The notes beneath the pieces are model-generated. The model ran no database searches. It saw nothing but the letters and a program-made list of their open reading frames with translations, and was not told where the DNA came from. DNA of 64,000 nt, taken from NCBI GenBank assembly GCA_002238855.1, contig MPND01000001.1, positions 62,001-126,000 on the forward strand. Direction: 5' to 3'. Origin of the DNA: SAR202 cluster bacterium bin90. GTDB taxonomy: Bacteria > Chloroflexota > Dehalococcoidia > Lucifugimonadales > JADFKI01. The stretch's first letter is position 1. Each line of letters starts with the position of its first letter. The position numbers and the translations under genes are program-made. This document shows, one piece after another, positions 34,151 to 42,384 of the stretch.

Positions 34151-35149
34151 ATGACGCAGAGTGCAACACTGGAAAAGCCGGCAGCAGTCTATTCAACCGT
34201 GTCCGAAGAAAACATCGCTACGACGCAGGGCACGGGGATATCTGACCGTTCCCATCTTACGCGCCTGAAGGTTACCGGCGCCGATGGAATCGACCTGCTG
34301 AACCGTCTTTCGACAAACAAACTCGACGACTTGGAAGTCGGCGATGTTCAGGGAACGGTGCTGACCACCAACAAGGGACGCATAATCGACCTGCTATACG
34401 TCCTGAGACAGGAAGACCATCTGCTTGTCATCACAAGTCCGGATACACGAGAGAAGGTATCTGAGTGGATAGACTTCTACACCTTCATAGAGGATGTCGT
34501 AGTCGAGGATGTGTCCGAGGCGACAGCTATGCTCTCGGTCGTTGGTCCCAAGGCGTCCAATGCGCTGACTTCACTTGCCGATGTCCCGCCCTACGGTTCG
34601 GCGGCCCTGACAATTGGCGAGGTTGACGCTCTGGCTCTCCGCACAGACTTTGCGGGCATAGAAAGCTACGACATCATAGCATCCGCGCAGGACAGAAATG
34701 CGCTCTGGGAGACATTGACTGACTTGAACGCAGTGCCGGTTGGCAATGAAGCACTGGAACTTGTTCGGATAGAGCAAGGCATCGCGGGCTACGATGGCGA
34801 ACTTTGCGAAGACTACAACCCCCTCGAAGCAGGCCTCAAAGACTTCATCAGCTTCAACAAGGGCTGCTACATTGGGCAGGAAGTCGTCGCGCGCCTGAAT
34901 ACCTACGACAAGGTGCAGAAGCACTTGGTTCGCCTTTCCTGGAATGGCGAAGCTGTTCCCGAACTTCCAGTCGCGCTAACCCATGAGGGCAGGCAGGTTG
35001 GCACGCTTACATCGGCGACAAAAATGCTGAACGGAGACGGCCACACCGGACTCGGCTATATCAGAAAAGCCCACGTCCAAGAGGGCATACAGCTTCTTTC
35101 TGAAGGTGGACTTGAAGTAGTGGTTGAGGTCATACCGCAGCACGAATGA
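34151..35149 (+). CDS. ygfZ: YgfZ/GcvT-family folate-binding protein
   Basis: 332-residue YgfZ-like protein, a tetrahydrofolate-dependent factor for maintaining certain Fe-S enzymes. It has the diagnostic KGCYIGQEVVARL (K-G-C-Y-x-G-Q-E), and the GcvT-like fold starts with SHLTRLKVTGADGIDLLNRLSTN. The C-terminal beta-barrel has GLGYIRKAHVQEG. It differs from glycine cleavage T protein in the KGCYIGQE loop. Its location just after the Fe-S carrier gene is consistent with a shared Fe-S role. AGGAGG lies about 8 nt before the ATG. Confidence 0.9.
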   Translation: MTQSATLEKPAAVYSTVSEENIATTQGTGISDRSHLTRLKVTGADGIDLLNRLSTNKLDDLEVGDVQGTVLTTNKGRIIDLLYVLRQEDHLLVITSPDTREKVSEWIDFYTFIEDVVVEDVSEATAMLSVVGPKASNALTSLADVPPYGSAALTIGEVDALALRTDFAGIESYDIIASAQDRNALWETLTDLNAVPVGNEALELVRIEQGIAGYDGELCEDYNPLEAGLKDFISFNKGCYIGQEVVARLNTYDKVQKHLVRLSWNGEAVPELPVALTHEGRQVGTLTSATKMLNGDGHTGLGYIRKAHVQEGIQLLSEGGLEVVVEVIPQHE

Positions 35150-35168
35150 TGGAGTGCTTGGGCCATCG

Positions 35169-35915
35169 TCATGCGAGCAGCGTATATCCCCCGTCAACAA
35201 CGATGACCTGGCCACGGATCATTGCGGCGTCCTCGGTGCATAGGAAGGCCACCACGCGCGCGATGTCCTCCGCCGAAACCATCCGGCCGGCAGGCGTGCT
35301 GTTGCCCGCTTCCATCATGCTGTTACGATTAGGGAAGTAGTCGAGCGCGCCCGTCTCCACATAGCCCCCCGAGACCGCATTCACGGAGATACCCTGCGGC
35401 GCGAGTTCAACTGCCAGGTAGCGCGTGAGCGATTCTAACGCTGCCTTTGAAGTGCCAACCGAGAAATAATAGGGTAGAACCTTTAGCGACCCTTGGCTCG
35501 TGATGTTCACTATGCTTCCACCGTCGTGCATCAGCTTTGACGCCTCGATCGCGCATAGCCAGGGTGCCTTAGCGTTGACATTCATCGTCCAGTCCCAGTG
35601 CTTTTCTTCAAGCTCGGACGCCGAACGCTGGACGCCGGAGGCTGCGTTATTGACTAGCACATCCAGCCTGCCGAATGTTGCGTTCACTTCAGCAAATAGT
35701 TGCCTGATCTTATCGGAGTCGCCGAGATGCGCACGCACACGCAGGCAGCGGACTCCGAGGGCCTCGATCTCACTTTGAGTCTCAGCGGCCGCGGAATGGC
35801 TGCGGATGTAGTTGAAGGCGATGTCAGCGCCTCGCGCGGCGAAGTCGAGGGCAATTGCCTTGCCAATGCCACGTGAACCACCTGTGACCAGAACCGTCTT
35901 GCCCTTGAGTGTCAT
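35169..35915 (-). CDS. fabL: Enoyl-ACP reductase III (FabL-like SDR)
   Basis: 248-residue short-chain dehydrogenase. The NADPH motif TGGSRGIGKA and LVNNAASGV are followed by an active-site Tyr150-x6-Lys157 (YFSVGTSK), the enoyl-reductase spacing, in place of the Y-x3-K of ketoreductases. The tail TPAGRMVSAEDIARVVAFL...MIRGQVIVVDGGYTLL resembles Bacillus FabL. It would catalyse the last step of the fatty-acid elongation cycle. It lies 203 bp downstream of fabG in a lipid-synthesis block. A different dehydrogenase function is possible but less likely. Confidence 0.85.
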   Translation of the reverse strand: MTLKGKTVLVTGGSRGIGKAIALDFAARGADIAFNYIRSHSAAAETQSEIEALGVRCLRVRAHLGDSDKIRQLFAEVNATFGRLDVLVNNAASGVQRSASELEEKHWDWTMNVNAKAPWLCAIEASKLMHDGGSIVNITSQGSLKVLPYYFSVGTSKAALESLTRYLAVELAPQGISVNAVSGGYVETGALDYFPNRNSMMEAGNSTPAGRMVSAEDIARVVAFLCTEDAAMIRGQVIVVDGGYTLLA

Positions 35916-36118
35916 CGCTTACCCATGAACTCTCTAAGTTGTGAAAGAATTCTCTCCGGCGCTTCTTCGGAAGAATATGTCCGTGGTCCCCGAATTCGTA
36001 AGAAACAGAGTCAGAAAGGTCGCTCTTCCGTCTTCCTGGACTTAAGAGAAGGACGGACAATTTTCCTGTGTGACTATGGGGATGATGGAAGTCCGGCCGA
36101 TTGCTGAAGTAGGGAAGC

Positions 36119-36871
36119 CTAAATCGCCATCCCGCCGTCAACACTGATAATCTGTCCGGTCACATAGCTCGCCTTCTCGGTTGCGAGATACCCAACCATG
36201 CTGGCGATGTCCTCAGTGTTTCCGAATTTGCCCTGCGGTATCCAGGTCATTATCGTGTCTTTTTGTCGCTGAGACAGGCCTGCCACCGTTTCGGTGCTGA
36301 TGTAGCCGGGGGTTACTGCGTTGACCGTGATATTGCGTGTGGCGACTTCCTTGGCGAGCGATTTTGTGAAGCCGATTATGGCAGCTTTGGACGATGAGTA
36401 ATTGGTCTGGCCGATGTTTCCTCGAATGCCCACAACGGAGCCGATATTGATAATCCTGCCCCAGCGTTCTCGCACCATATGGCGCAAGGTCGCTCGCGTG
36501 CAATAGAAAGTCCCATTGAGATTCACGCCCATTACCCGGTGCCACGCTTCGTCGGACATTCGCATAAGTAGGCCGTCGTTGATGATTCCGGCGTTATTTA
36601 CCAGTATGTTGACGCCGCCCCATTCATCATTGACTCTATCAACCATCTCGTTGACCTGTTCAAGGTCGCTAACGTCTGCGTGAACCTTCAGCGCCTTCCC
36701 GCCCAGGTCGGTTATTGAATTCACCACCTCTTCAGCTTCGGACTTGGACGAGTTGTAATTCACTGCCACATTAACGCCCATCTGGGCGAGTTCAAGACTT
36801 ATTGCCCTGCCAATGCCCTTCGAAGCGCCGGTGACCAGTGCCGATTTCCCTGCTATGTCCGAATTGCTCAA
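36119..36871 (-). CDS. fabG: 3-oxoacyl-ACP reductase
   Basis: 250-residue SDR with NADPH motif TGASKGIGRAISLELA, LVNNAGIINDGLLMRM and the catalytic Ser-Tyr-x3-Lys (IGSVVGIRGNIGQTNYSSSKAAIIGFTKSLAKEVA). Segments such as VNAVTPGYISTETV and SYVTGQIISVDGGMAI are typical FabG. The start is TTG at 36871, preceded by AGGAATC. It lies just downstream of plsX and upstream of fabL, the expected context for the housekeeping ketoreductase. Confidence 0.92.
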   Translation of the reverse strand: MSNSDIAGKSALVTGASKGIGRAISLELAQMGVNVAVNYNSSKSEAEEVVNSITDLGGKALKVHADVSDLEQVNEMVDRVNDEWGGVNILVNNAGIINDGLLMRMSDEAWHRVMGVNLNGTFYCTRATLRHMVRERWGRIINIGSVVGIRGNIGQTNYSSSKAAIIGFTKSLAKEVATRNITVNAVTPGYISTETVAGLSQRQKDTIMTWIPQGKFGNTEDIASMVGYLATEKASYVTGQIISVDGGMAI

Positions 36872-36947
36872 TTTGATTCCTGCCTATCAGTTAGCTGCTT
36901 ATGTGTCTCGTGTAGTAGAGAGCAGCGGCAATCACCGCCGGGGAATG

Positions 36948-37970
36948 CTACTCGCCATGAACTCGTGCGTACACCTCGACCATTTCTTCATTCAATTTGG
37001 GAACGAAGTCGATGTCATGGGTAAATTTAGCCGTGCCTATGGCTCGCCGCACGGCAGTGGCATCGCCCGCGCCGTGCCCAACGATACTGATGCCGTTTAC
37101 GCCGAATATAGGTCCACCACCGTATTCGTGTACGATATTATTCAGGTCATGCACTTCCTGTGCCGCTATGCCCAGTTCTTCGTCAGAGAGCTTACCCTTA
37201 AGTGACTCGCTCAAGTGATTGGACAGAGCCTGCCCCAGGCCCTCCGTCAGCTTCATAACGACGTTCCCCACGAATCCATCGCAGACAACCACCTCTGCCT
37301 TGCTCGCAACGAGGTCGTCTCCTTCGACATTGCCGATGAAGTTCAGACCGCTCTTCGTCAGAAGTTCTGTCGTCTCACGCACCTGCCGGTTGCCCTTGCC
37401 GGCCTCCTCGCCAACGCTGAGGAGAGCAACTCGCGGCTGCTCCATTCCCCAAAACTGGCGCGCGAACACATCGCCCATTACGGCGAAACTGAGCAGCTGA
37501 GATGGTCGGCAGTCAACATTCGTGCCGAGGTCTATGATGATTGTGTTAGGGGCAACACCCAGTATCGGTCCCCCGAGAGCAGGCCTGTCAACGCCCTCCG
37601 ACAGCCCAAGTACGACTGCCGCAGCAGCCATAGCCGCCCCCGTTGATCCCATTGAAACGGAAGCGTCTGCCTTCCCTTGCTTTACGAGGCCCGTGGCTAC
37701 GAGAACCGAAGCTCGCGGCTTCTGGCGCAACGCCATCGCGGGCGCCTCGCCTTCGACGATCACGCCTTCCGAGGGAACTACGGCAATCGGCAGTTCGGCA
37801 GCATCGTGCTTCAGCAGTTCTGCCTGAACCTGAGAGGGGTCGCCGACAAGCAGAATCTGCACTCCACCTTCTCTCGCTGCCTCCACTGCGCCTGAGACTA
37901 CATCGGCGGGAGCATTGTCGCCGCCCATAGCATCGACGGCTATGCGCACCGCCCCATGTTCTGCTGTCAA
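36948..37970 (-). CDS. plsX: Phosphate acyltransferase PlsX
   Basis: About 340-residue PlsX, which makes acyl-phosphate from acyl-ACP for phospholipid synthesis. It opens with RIAVDAMGGDNAPADVVSGAVEA, with GDPSQVQAEL, MALRQKPRASVLVATGLVKQGKADASVSMGSTGAAMAAA and GGPIFGVNGISIVGHGAGDATAVRRAI. I prefer the TTG at 37970, which follows the MaoC stop by 19 nt and has GGGAGAG upstream; GTG at 37949 is possible, and the longer frame to 38063 overlaps the neighbouring gene. It is the first dedicated phospholipid step in this block. Confidence 0.93.
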   Translation of the reverse strand: MTAEHGAVRIAVDAMGGDNAPADVVSGAVEAAREGGVQILLVGDPSQVQAELLKHDAAELPIAVVPSEGVIVEGEAPAMALRQKPRASVLVATGLVKQGKADASVSMGSTGAAMAAAAVVLGLSEGVDRPALGGPILGVAPNTIIIDLGTNVDCRPSQLLSFAVMGDVFARQFWGMEQPRVALLSVGEEAGKGNRQVRETTELLTKSGLNFIGNVEGDDLVASKAEVVVCDGFVGNVVMKLTEGLGQALSNHLSESLKGKLSDEELGIAAQEVHDLNNIVHEYGGGPIFGVNGISIVGHGAGDATAVRRAIGTAKFTHDIDFVPKLNEEMVEVYARVHGE

Positions 37971-37989
37971 GTTACACTCTCCCGTATCG

Positions 37990-38442
37990 TTAGCCGTCGC
38001 TTCGGACGCATACCACTGCGTCGCCACTGATAGAGATTTCGCCGTTGTCTTTGCGCACACCAACGGCGCATGTTAATTCGCTCGTGCCATCCAGTATGGA
38101 TATCTTCTTCACGTTTCCGAATGCTGTTATGGTTTCTCCTGGATACACTGGCCCTCGGAAGCGCACTTTCAATTTTCCACTGCTCAGCCAGTCCTCGCCA
38201 AATGCGACAGTAAGCATCTCAGATATTGACGCAAGGATCATCATACCATGCGCAATAGTGCCGTCGAGTGTGGAGCCACCGAAGTCTGTCCCGGCGGCGA
38301 ACTCGGCGTCAAGATGTATGGGGTTATGGTCTCCCGCCGCGTCCGCGTACTGCTGGATCTGCGGCTGGATTATCGTTTTCTCGATTGTGGGCAACGCGTC
38401 GCCCTCTTGCATAATCGTCCTGTGCTCCATCTTTGCTGCCAC
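37990..38442 (-). CDS. MaoC-type (R)-hydratase, HadB-like
   Basis: 150-residue hot-dog hydratase. The hydratase-2 motif YADAAGDHNPIHLD with a downstream GTIAHGMM gives the catalytic Asp and His. It resembles the catalytic HadB subunit of 3-hydroxyacyl-ACP dehydratases in actinobacteria. It begins (GTG) at the stop of the next upstream gene, another hot-dog protein, suggesting a HadAB-like heterodimer. In front of plsX-fabG-fabL it probably replaces FabZ in fatty-acid synthesis. A PHA-related enoyl-CoA hydratase is the alternative. Confidence 0.83.
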   Translation of the reverse strand: MAAKMEHRTIMQEGDALPTIEKTIIQPQIQQYADAAGDHNPIHLDAEFAAGTDFGGSTLDGTIAHGMMILASISEMLTVAFGEDWLSSGKLKVRFRGPVYPGETITAFGNVKKISILDGTSELTCAVGVRKDNGEISISGDAVVCVRSDG

Positions 38443-38443
38443 C

Positions 38444-38842
38444 TTATGCCGGCAGCATTATTGTGCCCTTGCCTTCCATCACTACGCCGCCACCCTCCGA
38501 GGTCGCCTCCATATTGACTACCAGGAATCGCCAGTTGCGCCGCACGGAATTCTGCGCCAGAGTGGCAGTGCATTCAACCTTGGAGCCGACCGGCACTGCC
38601 GCGCAAAAACCTAGCTCTTGGCTTGCATGAATGGTGCCGCCCGGGATCTGCAGCGCATTGATGACCGCGCTGAGGGCAAGCGCCGCGATTGCCATCGGAG
38701 GAACAAGGGATGAACCATCGGACGCCGTAGGGCTGCTTGTGTCCCCTACGGCCGCCACATAGTCGCCAACTGCTTTGGCGTTGAGTGAAACGGACTGGCT
38801 GGATAGCTGTTGACCCGTTTCAAGTTTGGAGTAATCAATCAT
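38444..38842 (-). CDS. MaoC N-terminal-domain (FAS1-type) dehydratase subunit, HadA-like
   Basis: 132-residue hot-dog protein without a clear catalytic DxxNPIH motif. SLVPPMAIAALALSAVINALQIPGGTIHASQELGFCAAVPVGSKVECTATL matches the substrate-binding HadA/FAS1-dehydratase domain (PP-x-A at the helix start, then H-x-x-Q-x-x-x-F). It lies one base from the HadB-like gene, and the two are likely translated together as subunits. First gene of the lipid block. Confidence 0.78.
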   Translation of the reverse strand: MIDYSKLETGQQLSSQSVSLNAKAVGDYVAAVGDTSSPTASDGSSLVPPMAIAALALSAVINALQIPGGTIHASQELGFCAAVPVGSKVECTATLAQNSVRRNWRFLVVNMEATSEGGGVVMEGKGTIMLPA

Positions 38843-38953
38843 TCGTCTGGCAGCCCTCGATGGCGCGTAAGTGTTCTATCGATTATAGATATGTGAAGAC
38901 TGCAAAGCAACGAAAACCGAGAGTCTGCTGCCAGAGTGACGAGGCAGATGCTG

Positions 38954-39283
38954 CTACTTTGGCGGAAGCGAGACGGCGAACTTCAAGCCGCGTTCGACCC
39001 ACTCGTCCAAGCCTTCATCCAAATCAATCCCTTCAGGTGAGACAACCACGAACCCTCGCATTGGTCTGCCGGTAAAGTCCATCTTACGAGCATGCGGAAG
39101 TTCCAAAGTGTTCTCGTATCCCTCTGCACCGACGCGCACGATGATCTCGTCTCCCATCACGCCGCCAAGCATGTTGCCATTCACCATGAAGCAAAGCCCA
39201 CCGAACATTTTCCGCTCCGTTATGCCCGCCTGCTCTCCAAGTGACTGCCTCACTCGAAGCGCGAGTTCTTCGCTGAATGCCAA
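38954..39283 (-). CDS. TfoX N-terminal-domain protein
   Basis: 109-residue protein matching the TfoX N-terminal domain (ALRVRQSLGEQAGITERKMFGGLCFMVNGNMLGGVMGDEIIVRVG, MRGFVVVSPEGIDLD). Only the N-terminal domain is present. TfoX/Sxy regulates competence in gammaproteobacteria; stand-alone N-domain proteins elsewhere have no established function. TTG start at 39283 with a strong AGGAGG 8 nt upstream. Possibly in one transcript with the LarA-like gene just upstream. Confidence 0.85.
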   Translation of the reverse strand: MAFSEELALRVRQSLGEQAGITERKMFGGLCFMVNGNMLGGVMGDEIIVRVGAEGYENTLELPHARKMDFTGRPMRGFVVVSPEGIDLDEGLDEWVERGLKFAVSLPPK

Positions 39284-39312
39284 GCTGAGCCTCCTATTGT
39301 CAAGCCAATCGT

Positions 39313-40755
39313 CTAGTCAGGCGACACGCGCGGAATGAAGTGGCGTGGACGCTGCATCAGAGTGATGCTCGCAGTCCTGCCAAGTTCCGCCTCTGCCGCG
39401 GCAACCGCGTCCTCTACAGTCGCATAAGCCTCGAATCCCATCCTCTTTGCAGAATCCGTGTCTCGCACACCAGCGAACATTATCCTGCTGAGATAACGCT
39501 TCGGAATCCCCGTGCTGTTCCACATAAAGAACGGGTGAGAGCCGTGATACGCATGACCATATCGGTAACCGTGGATGAACTCCGGGCGATGGGCGTACTC
39601 TTCCACATAGTTCTCCCATAGCCAGTAGGGGTCCGTCTCCTGTGGCAGCAACTTCTCGAAGAACTCCAGGTACGGTGCAAACCGGCGTGAATCGAACTGT
39701 GCCGTCAGTGGGTGCGCCATAATTGCGATGCCACCCTCCCGCACCAGCGGCATCCCCTGGAACTGTGTAACCGTGTTCGCCATAGCCTGGTTCGCCGCAA
39801 GAATCGGGTTGACCGTCGAAAATTTGGAATAGCACTCGTTCCAGTTGGCGATGCCAGCCACAAGAATATCCGACTGCCCCTGCACTTCGACCACCTGCTG
39901 CTCTTCGATTGCCGCCAGCGTGTGCGGATGCACTTCGGTCGGGTGTCCGCCGTTAATTGCGATGATGTCCTTTTCAGGGTCCGCATTGTCGTACACCGAC
40001 TCGATGGTGAAGATTCGCCGGCCCTTCGCTTCCAACGCTTTCTCGATTAGCGCGCCCTGCTCCCACACCAGCTTCTTGAATGACGAGTTTTTCGGATCAT
40101 CCACCGACTGACCGCTTGCGATGGGCCAGGGTCTGTGGTGATGTCGGATGCTTTTGAAAGTACCAAGCCCGACTGCCGTTGACTTCCAGCCGCCGTTGAA
40201 GGGCGCCCACATCGTGTTCAGGTAAATGAACTGGTCTGCATCTAGGATCGCGCGATTCACCTCCACATCGAAGCCCCGGTGCGTGTACCCCAGGTGAACA
40301 AGTTGCTCAGGGTCTTCGGCGTCATGGCAGTACAGGTTGTTGTACCCGAACTGTAGCACCAGCCGCCTGCCCAGGAAGGTCTCCATCTCGGTTCGACTGA
40401 GCTTGCGGTGGAGACCTTGCGACAGCAGCAGTGTGATATTGTTCAGCGCGACTCCTGCCTTGCGAAGCTCCTCTACGATGACCTCAATCGCCGTTTGTCT
40501 GAAGTCCGCGCGCTGCGTTCGGAAGTATGCTCCTGAGGCGTCGTCGAATGCGATTACAACCTTGGACTTGCTGTTGACCAGTTTACGCAGCGGTTCATGT
40601 GAGATAGGATTGGTGATAACCTCGCGTATCCGCTCTGCGACATCCGGTATGGCAGGCAGCGGTCGCTTTCCCTCGATCACGCGTGTGCGTTCTGGCAATT
40701 CCGCTCTTATGTAGCCATCCCCATAAGCGATATGGTGTGTTCCTGTGCTTGGCAT
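39313..40755 (-). CDS. Divergent LarA/DUF2088-family protein
   Basis: 480-residue LarA-family paralogue, longer than the copy at 1738-2997. It keeps counterparts of the active-site His (His116, QGLHRK), the cofactor Lys (Lys191, NGGWKS) and the nickel His (His207 in IRHHHR). The second catalytic His (H174 of LarA, ten residues before the Lys) is replaced by Thr181 (NTMWAPFNGGWK). It therefore probably binds a nickel-pincer cofactor but catalyses a different reaction, or uses another base. A C-terminal extension (WLWENYVEEYAHRPEFIHGYRYGHAYHG) is rich in aromatics. ATG at 40755; GTG at 40767 is possible. Confidence 0.78.
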   Translation of the reverse strand: MPSTGTHHIAYGDGYIRAELPERTRVIEGKRPLPAIPDVAERIREVITNPISHEPLRKLVNSKSKVVIAFDDASGAYFRTQRADFRQTAIEVIVEELRKAGVALNNITLLLSQGLHRKLSRTEMETFLGRRLVLQFGYNNLYCHDAEDPEQLVHLGYTHRGFDVEVNRAILDADQFIYLNTMWAPFNGGWKSTAVGLGTFKSIRHHHRPWPIASGQSVDDPKNSSFKKLVWEQGALIEKALEAKGRRIFTIESVYDNADPEKDIIAINGGHPTEVHPHTLAAIEEQQVVEVQGQSDILVAGIANWNECYSKFSTVNPILAANQAMANTVTQFQGMPLVREGGIAIMAHPLTAQFDSRRFAPYLEFFEKLLPQETDPYWLWENYVEEYAHRPEFIHGYRYGHAYHGSHPFFMWNSTGIPKRYLSRIMFAGVRDTDSAKRMGFEAYATVEDAVAAAEAELGRTASITLMQRPRHFIPRVSPD

Positions 40756-40818
40756 TTCCCGCCTCACGGTGTACTTGCCGAATTCGCGCGCCGGCTATTG
40801 TGTCTTGCCGGTCCATCT

Positions 40819-41781
40819 TTATGCATTCGCCAGCGCATCCTTCAGATGCTCCAGCGAAAGATTGCCCCCGCTCATAATCAGCGCAACCTTCTTGCCCTGC
40901 AGCCTGTCTCTAATCTTCAGTGCGCCCGCGAGCGAAGCCGCACCCGCATGCTCGGTAAGGTTATGCGTATTCTCGAGGTGCAGCACAATTGCCTGCTCCA
41001 TCTCCTCATCCGACACGAGGACGAAGTCGTCCAGCAGTTCCCGCAATATGCCCATCGGAAGATCGTATCCCTTCCCGGTCGCCAGTCCCTCCGCCTTGGA
41101 CTCCATCGGTGCTTCAATGAGCTCGCCCGTCTTCCAAGATTGATACGCGGCCTGCGCACCTTCCCCCTGAACTGCTATTATCTTGATGTCAGGGTTGATG
41201 CTCTTGGCGACTATGCACGTTCCACAGGCTCCGCTCCCGCCGCCGAGTGGCACGATGATGTAATCCACATCAGGCAGGTCTTCCAGTATCTCCAGCGTGT
41301 ATGTCCCCACGCCCGCGATGAGCATCGGCTCATTTATCGCATGGACATATCGGTAGCCCTCTTCCTTGGCGAGGCGCTGCGCGTACTCGTTCGTGATGTC
41401 GAAGTACGGCCCATGATGGATGACCTGCGCGCCAAGGCTCTCGATGGAAGCCACCTTGCCCGCATTCGCGCCCTCCGGCACGCACACGATGCAACTGATG
41501 CCAAGCTCGCCCGCCGCATACGCGATTGACTGCCCGTGGTTGCCCGACGAAGCAGTGATTACGCCGCGCTGCTTCTCCTCGTCCGACAGTTGCGACAGCA
41601 GGTTGATCCCGCCGCGCATCTTGAATGCCCCCAGCCTCTGGTGATTCTCATGTTTTACCCACACTTCTGCTCCCAGCAGCTTGTCGAGTGAAAGGTAGTG
41701 GTGCAGGGGAGTGCGCCAGACATAAGGCGCAATACGTCCGCGCGCCTCAATAACATCGTGCAGAGTAGGTCTATTCGCCAA
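40819..41781 (-). CDS. PLP-dependent threonine/serine dehydratase-like enzyme
   Basis: 320-residue fold-type II PLP enzyme. The cofactor lysine is Lys54 (NHQRLGAFKMRGG), the phosphate loop is PLGGGSGACG, and SSGNHGQSIAYAA binds the PLP ring. It has the catabolic length without an ACT domain. It could be threonine ammonia-lyase, serine racemase or a hydroxyectoine-utilisation dehydratase (EutB-like); sequence alone does not decide. TTG start with AGGAGA 8 nt upstream. Adjacent to the LarA-like gene, but with a separate ribosome binding site. Confidence 0.88.
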   Translation of the reverse strand: MANRPTLHDVIEARGRIAPYVWRTPLHHYLSLDKLLGAEVWVKHENHQRLGAFKMRGGINLLSQLSDEEKQRGVITASSGNHGQSIAYAAGELGISCIVCVPEGANAGKVASIESLGAQVIHHGPYFDITNEYAQRLAKEEGYRYVHAINEPMLIAGVGTYTLEILEDLPDVDYIIVPLGGGSGACGTCIVAKSINPDIKIIAVQGEGAQAAYQSWKTGELIEAPMESKAEGLATGKGYDLPMGILRELLDDFVLVSDEEMEQAIVLHLENTHNLTEHAGAASLAGALKIRDRLQGKKVALIMSGGNLSLEHLKDALANA

Positions 41782-41943
41782 GATAAGGTCTCCTGTTGCA
41801 ACTGCGCTTCGCTATGGTTGAATGCTAATTGATCCGTAACTCTCACACGCAAGCCGTCTCCGATTTGAAGTGTGAGGACAGCGAACTTATGTGCAGTGCA
41901 TGTTATCATGGACGGCAAATATCCGCGCAGGTTCAGTGCAAAA

Positions 41944-42384
41944 ATGAACATCTTCTTCGACGTTGACTACACCATCATGGGCGCCGATGGCAGCCTGCGC
42001 CGCAACACGACTGAAACATTCAGCAAACTCGTAGCCGATGGGCACAAGATATTCATCTGGTCGGGCGTTGGCGTGCGCACGGCTGAAGTCCGTCGCTTCG
42101 GGCTTGCGGACTATGTAACGAAAGTCTTCCAGAAGCCGCTGGAAGATTTCGAAGCCGCGCTACCCGGACTGGGCGTTTTCACGCCGCCCGACTTCATCAT
42201 TGACGATCACCCTGAGATTGTCCGTTTCTTCGGGGGCTTCATATGCAGGCCATACTACTTCCGAAACGTCAAGGACACAGAGATGGACGAGATATACCAG
42301 ACTATCTCCGAGGTGTCTGAAAGCGGTAGCTCCGGGCACAAAGCCTACCGCGCCGGAATGAGGCGCGCAGCGGACCAGACCTGA
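41944..42384 (+). CDS. HAD-like hydrolase-fold protein
   Basis: 146-residue short HAD-fold protein. Motif I is FFDVDYTIMG (DxD) and motif II HKIFIWSGVG; a C-terminal DFIIDDHPEIVRFFGG acts as motif IV. Motif III Lys may be in DYVTKVFQKPL. The small size indicates a cap-less member. The ATG at 41944 gives a normal N-terminus; the frame stays open to a GTG at 41872 without family similarity. The stop overlaps mutL (TGATG), so the two are coupled. Substrate unknown. Confidence 0.72.
   Translation: MNIFFDVDYTIMGADGSLRRNTTETFSKLVADGHKIFIWSGVGVRTAEVRRFGLADYVTKVFQKPLEDFEAALPGLGVFTPPDFIIDDHPEIVRFFGGFICRPYYFRNVKDTEMDEIYQTISEVSESGSSGHKAYRAGMRRAADQT

Noticed and set aside
35916..36118. 203-bp gap between fabG and fabL, checked for acpP or a small gene
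   Set aside because: Neither strand encodes an ACP DSL motif; the 60-codon plus-strand and 106-codon minus-strand frames lack recognisable features or a convincing ribosome binding site.
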